From: Urechis unicinctus
Taxonomy: Eukaryota > Annelida > Polychaeta > Xenopneusta > Urechidae
Reading direction: 5' to 3'
Assembly: GCA_034190875.2 (NCBI GenBank)
Contig: CM067345.1
Location: 22,386,539-22,450,538, forward strand
DNA: 64,000 nt
Part shown: positions 60,722 to 64,000 of the stretch, one piece after another
Numbering within the stretch: the first letter of the stretch is position 1
How the letters are laid out: every line of letters begins with the position of its first letter
Program-made: the position numbers and the translations under genes
The notes under the pieces: model-generated
Database searches by the model: none
The model's input: the letters and a program-made list of their open reading frames with translations, nothing else
Told to the model about the DNA's origin: nothing

Positions 60722-61531
60722 CAAGAAAGCTGCTGCCGCTTAGATGTTTTGACATGACCCCTAAACACCAAAGTCAATACACCGCGACATCGCGATGAAT
60801 GCTGCCGCTGATTGATTACGTAAGGTTTGGCCTGTTTTGACAGACCCCCTACCCAAGTCAATGCAAACCCAGCCAAGGCCTTTGGTCGATTACGTAAGAT
60901 TTGGCCTAACTTAAACAACGAACTGCTGTTAGCCTGCCACTAAGCTGCTGCAGTAGAAAACCTTGAATATAAGCAATATCGTCCTTTTTACTGTTTTAAA
61001 ACCTTACTGTGAATGCTAAAAATACTGTTACAATCATTATCACGAGGCCAAGTTCTAAATACTGACAAAATTTCATGTCCGTAAAATACAGCCGTTTCAG
61101 AGATATCAGCGAGGAGGAGAACTCGTAGCAAAAATCGCGATAGGTACTCTAAAATATATGTCATTATACAAAGTACAAAAGGTATAATCAAGTATTTTTT
61201 TTCGCCTATTCCATGCTACGATAATTGCTTGTTACAACCATATATAACTCATATGTTCGTAACTGCAGTAGTTATGGAGGAGATAGTTACAGAAAATGGG
61301 GGAAAAAAATCGACGAAAAATCGATCCCATAAGCCTCCAACACTGCGCATGCGCGTCAAATTGGATCGCCAGTTGTGTCTCAACTTGATCTATCATTCCC
61401 CAAAATTTCATGTTGATATGTTTAACCGTTCCGGAGAAAGCCCGAAAAACCTTGACTGGAGAAAAAAAAAAAAAAAAAAAAAAAAATACTGGCTAAACCA
61501 AATGTCAGTCCAATTATCGTTGGAAGACATA
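60722..61531 (+). mobile_element. Hairpin-ended repeat, copy 1
   Basis: About 810 bp starting at CAAGAAAGCTGCTGCCGC and ending in GTTGGAAGACATA. It shares with copies 2 and 3 the blocks GATTACGTAAGGTTTGGCC, CTAAGCTGCTGCAGTAG, GGCCAAGTTCTA, TGCGCATGCGCGTCAAATTGG, an A-run of about 25 and the terminal hairpin (left arm imperfect here). (TA)n follows immediately. No protein is recognised; it looks like a non-autonomous mobile element of unknown class. Confidence 0.75.
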
Positions 61532-61798
61532 CATATATAGATATATATATAGTTATAGATTATGGATTTTATATATAAATATATATTTCATAATATAGGT
61601 AATATATAATATTATATATATATATATATATATCATATATATATATATATATTATGCCTCTATATATATGTATATATCTATATACGTATATATAAGACCA
61701 CAATATATATATATATATATATATACCTATATTGATTATGATACATATATATATATATTACATATATATATATGTATATATATATATAGTATGATATA

Positions 61799-61836
<38 letters not shown>

Positions 61837-61978
61837 ATGCGTGAGATATATTCTGAATTATATATATATACTTTATATATGTCTCTATCTCGATGTATCC
61901 AGTGCACACTGTCGCTTAGACATATAGACATATATACACGGACCGATGATAGATGGGTAATATATATATATATAAGAT
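61532..61978. repeat. Degenerate TA-rich tract
   Basis: Broken (TA)n with many short non-TA inserts. It links copies 1 and 2 of the hairpin-ended repeat. Confidence 0.9.
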
Positions 61979-62770
61979 CACAAGATGCTGCCGCTTATAT
62001 ATTATGAACATACCCCTATATATAGAAAATCAATATACCGCGAAAGCGATATATAATGCCGCTGATAGATACGTATCAGTTTGGCCTGTTTTTACATGAC
62101 CCCCTACCCAAGTCAATGCAACCCAGCCAAGGCCTTTGGTCGATTACGTAAGATTTGGCCTACTTAAACACGAACTGCTGTTAGCCTGCCACTAAGCTGC
62201 TGCAGTAGAAACTCTTGAAACTAATCGTCCCTTTTTACTGTTTTTTGTTACTGTGAATGCTAAAAAATACTGTTACAATCATTATCACGAGGGCCAAGTT
62301 CTAAATCTGACAAAATTTCATGTCCCGTAAATACAGCCGTTTCAGAGATATCAGCGAGGAGAGAACTCGTAGCAAAAATCGCGATAGGTACTCTAAAATA
62401 TATGTCATTATATTAAGTACAAAAGGTAAAAACAATATTTTTTTCGGCCTATTCCATGCTATATAATTGCTTATTACATGTATCATATAACTCATATGTA
62501 TAACTGCAGTATATATGGAGGAGATAGTTACAGAAAATGGGGGAAAAAATCGACGAAAAATATATCCCATATCCTCCAACACTGCGCATGCGCGTCAAAT
62601 TGGATCGGCAGTTGTGTCTCAACTTGATCTATCATTCCCCATAATTTCATGTTGATATGTTTAACCGTTCCGGAGAAAAAGCCCGATGAATACCTTGACT
62701 GGAGAAAAAAAAAAAAAAAAGAATTCTGGCTAAAAACCAATATGTCTTCCAACTATCGTTGGAAGACATA
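61897..62770 (+). mobile_element. Hairpin-ended repeat, copy 2
   Basis: Similar to copy 3 from ATCCAGTGCACACTGTCGCT through the perfect terminal hairpin at 62741-62770 (arms TATGTCTTCCAAC and GTTGGAAGACATA, loop TATC). It is peppered with ATATAT substitutions where copies 1 and 3 have unique bases. A TA microsatellite (about 62771-62830) begins at the hairpin. Confidence 0.75.
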
Positions 62771-62892
62771 AATATATATATATATATATATATATATTTA
62801 TGTATATATATATATATATTATAAATATTCACATATATATGCTATTTATAGATAGCTGCTCGGCGCTCGGAAGCTTGGCATCGGAAACCGTG

Positions 62893-63018
<126 letters not shown>

Positions 63019-63066
63019 CGTGTATGCGTGTTTGCGTATATATACCCGCTTTGATTGCACCGGGAC

Positions 63067-63938
63067 ATCCAGTGCACACTGTCGCTGAGACATAAAGACA
63101 GTATATACACGGACCGATAATAGCTGGTAACGCGCACTATTATAAGATCACAAGCTGCTGCCGCTTAGATGTTTTGACATGACCCCTAAACCAAGTCAAT
63201 ACACGGCGAAAGCGATGAATGCTGCCGCTGATTGATTACGTAAGGTTTGGCCTGTTTTGACATGACCCCCTACCCAAGTCAATGCAAACCCAGCCAAGGC
63301 CTTTGGTCGATTACGTAAGATCTGGCCTACTTAAACACGAACTGCTGTTAGCCTGCTGCTAAGCTGCTGCAGTAGAAAACCTTGAAACTAATTGTCCTTT
63401 TTGCTGTTTTTTTTGTTACTGTGAATGCTAAAAATACTGTTACAATCATTATCACGAGGCCAAGTTCTATATACTGACAAAATTTCATGTCCGTAAATAC
63501 AGCCGTTTCAGAGATATCAGCGAGGAGAGAAGTCGTAGCAAAAATCGCGATAGGTACCCTAAAATACATGTCATTATACAAAGTACAAAAGGTGAAAATA
63601 AGTATTTTTTTCGCCTATTCCATGCTACGATAATTGCTTGTTACAACCATATAACTCATATGTTCGTAACCGCAGTAGTTATGGAGGAGATAGTTACAGA
63701 AAATGGGGGAAAAAATCGACGAAAAATCCATCCCATAAGCCTCCAACACTGCGCATGCGCGTCAAATTGGATCGCCAGTTGTGTCTCAACTTGATCTATC
63801 ATTCCCCAAAATTTCATGTTGATATGTTTAACCGTTCCGGAGAAAAGCCCGAAAAACCTTGACTGGAGAAAAAAAAAAAAAAAAAAAAAAAAATACTGGC
63901 TAAACCAATATGTCTTCCAACTATCGTTGGAAGACATA
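63067..63938 (+). mobile_element. Hairpin-ended repeat, copy 3
   Basis: The cleanest copy: starts at ATCCAGTGCACACTGTCGCT, carries the palindromic TGCGCATGCGCG, an A-run of about 27, then TACTGGCTAAACCAATATG and a perfect 30-bp hairpin at 63909-63938. Here the hairpin is followed by non-TA sequence (ATAAGCCATCCAGG), which helps to fix the end. No target duplication was recognised. Confidence 0.75.
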
Positions 63939-64000
63939 ATAAGCCATCCAGGTTGGTGCCTCAAGTGAAGCTTCATAAATGACTACTGTAATCTGCAGCT

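Overview
The window is animal nuclear DNA: genes split by many GT-AG introns, an AT-rich background, long (TA)n microsatellites, LINE, MITE and Polinton debris, and very low gene density outside one large gene. The proteins belong to motile-cilium families. The organism looks like a marine invertebrate, possibly a deuterostome such as an echinoderm, but nothing in the sequence fixes the species.

Layout. (1) Positions 1 to about 6274 hold a decayed Polinton/Maverick (adintovirus-like) element: packaging ATPase and major-capsid remains on the minus strand, helicase and HNH-nuclease remains on the plus strand, and small accessory reading frames. (2) Positions 6591-8100, minus strand, hold the last five exons of a DNAJB13-like gene (radial-spoke HSP40). 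Its J-domain exons are not recognisable. (3) Positions 9105-44175, plus strand, hold an apparently complete CFAP47 gene. I traced 59 coding exons, all with GT-AG borders and matching phases, totalling 9,600 nt (3,199 residues plus stop). The introns carry two related MITEs, several tandem-repeat blocks and microsatellites. (4) From 44.2 to 56.4 kb I recognise no host gene; there are TA microsatellites, a near-perfect 200-bp tandem duplication and two perfect palindromes sharing the same arm sequence. (5) From 56.6 to 59.8 kb there are LINE endonuclease and reverse-transcriptase remnants, the latter joined to a 28-copy, 42-bp minisatellite. (6) From 60.7 to 63.9 kb there are three copies of an ~800-bp repeat, each with an internal A-run and a terminal 30-bp hairpin; two of the three run straight into (TA)n.

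How the genes relate. DNAJB13 and CFAP47 are arranged head to head about 1 kb apart. Both families build the axoneme (radial spoke and central apparatus respectively), and an RFX X-box-like half site lies about 80 bp upstream of the CFAP47 start, so shared ciliary control is plausible. I did not find a convincing new biological system. The items most worth checking are the DNAJB13 gene without a visible J domain, the hairpin-ended repeat family beside TA tracts, and the LINE/minisatellite junction.
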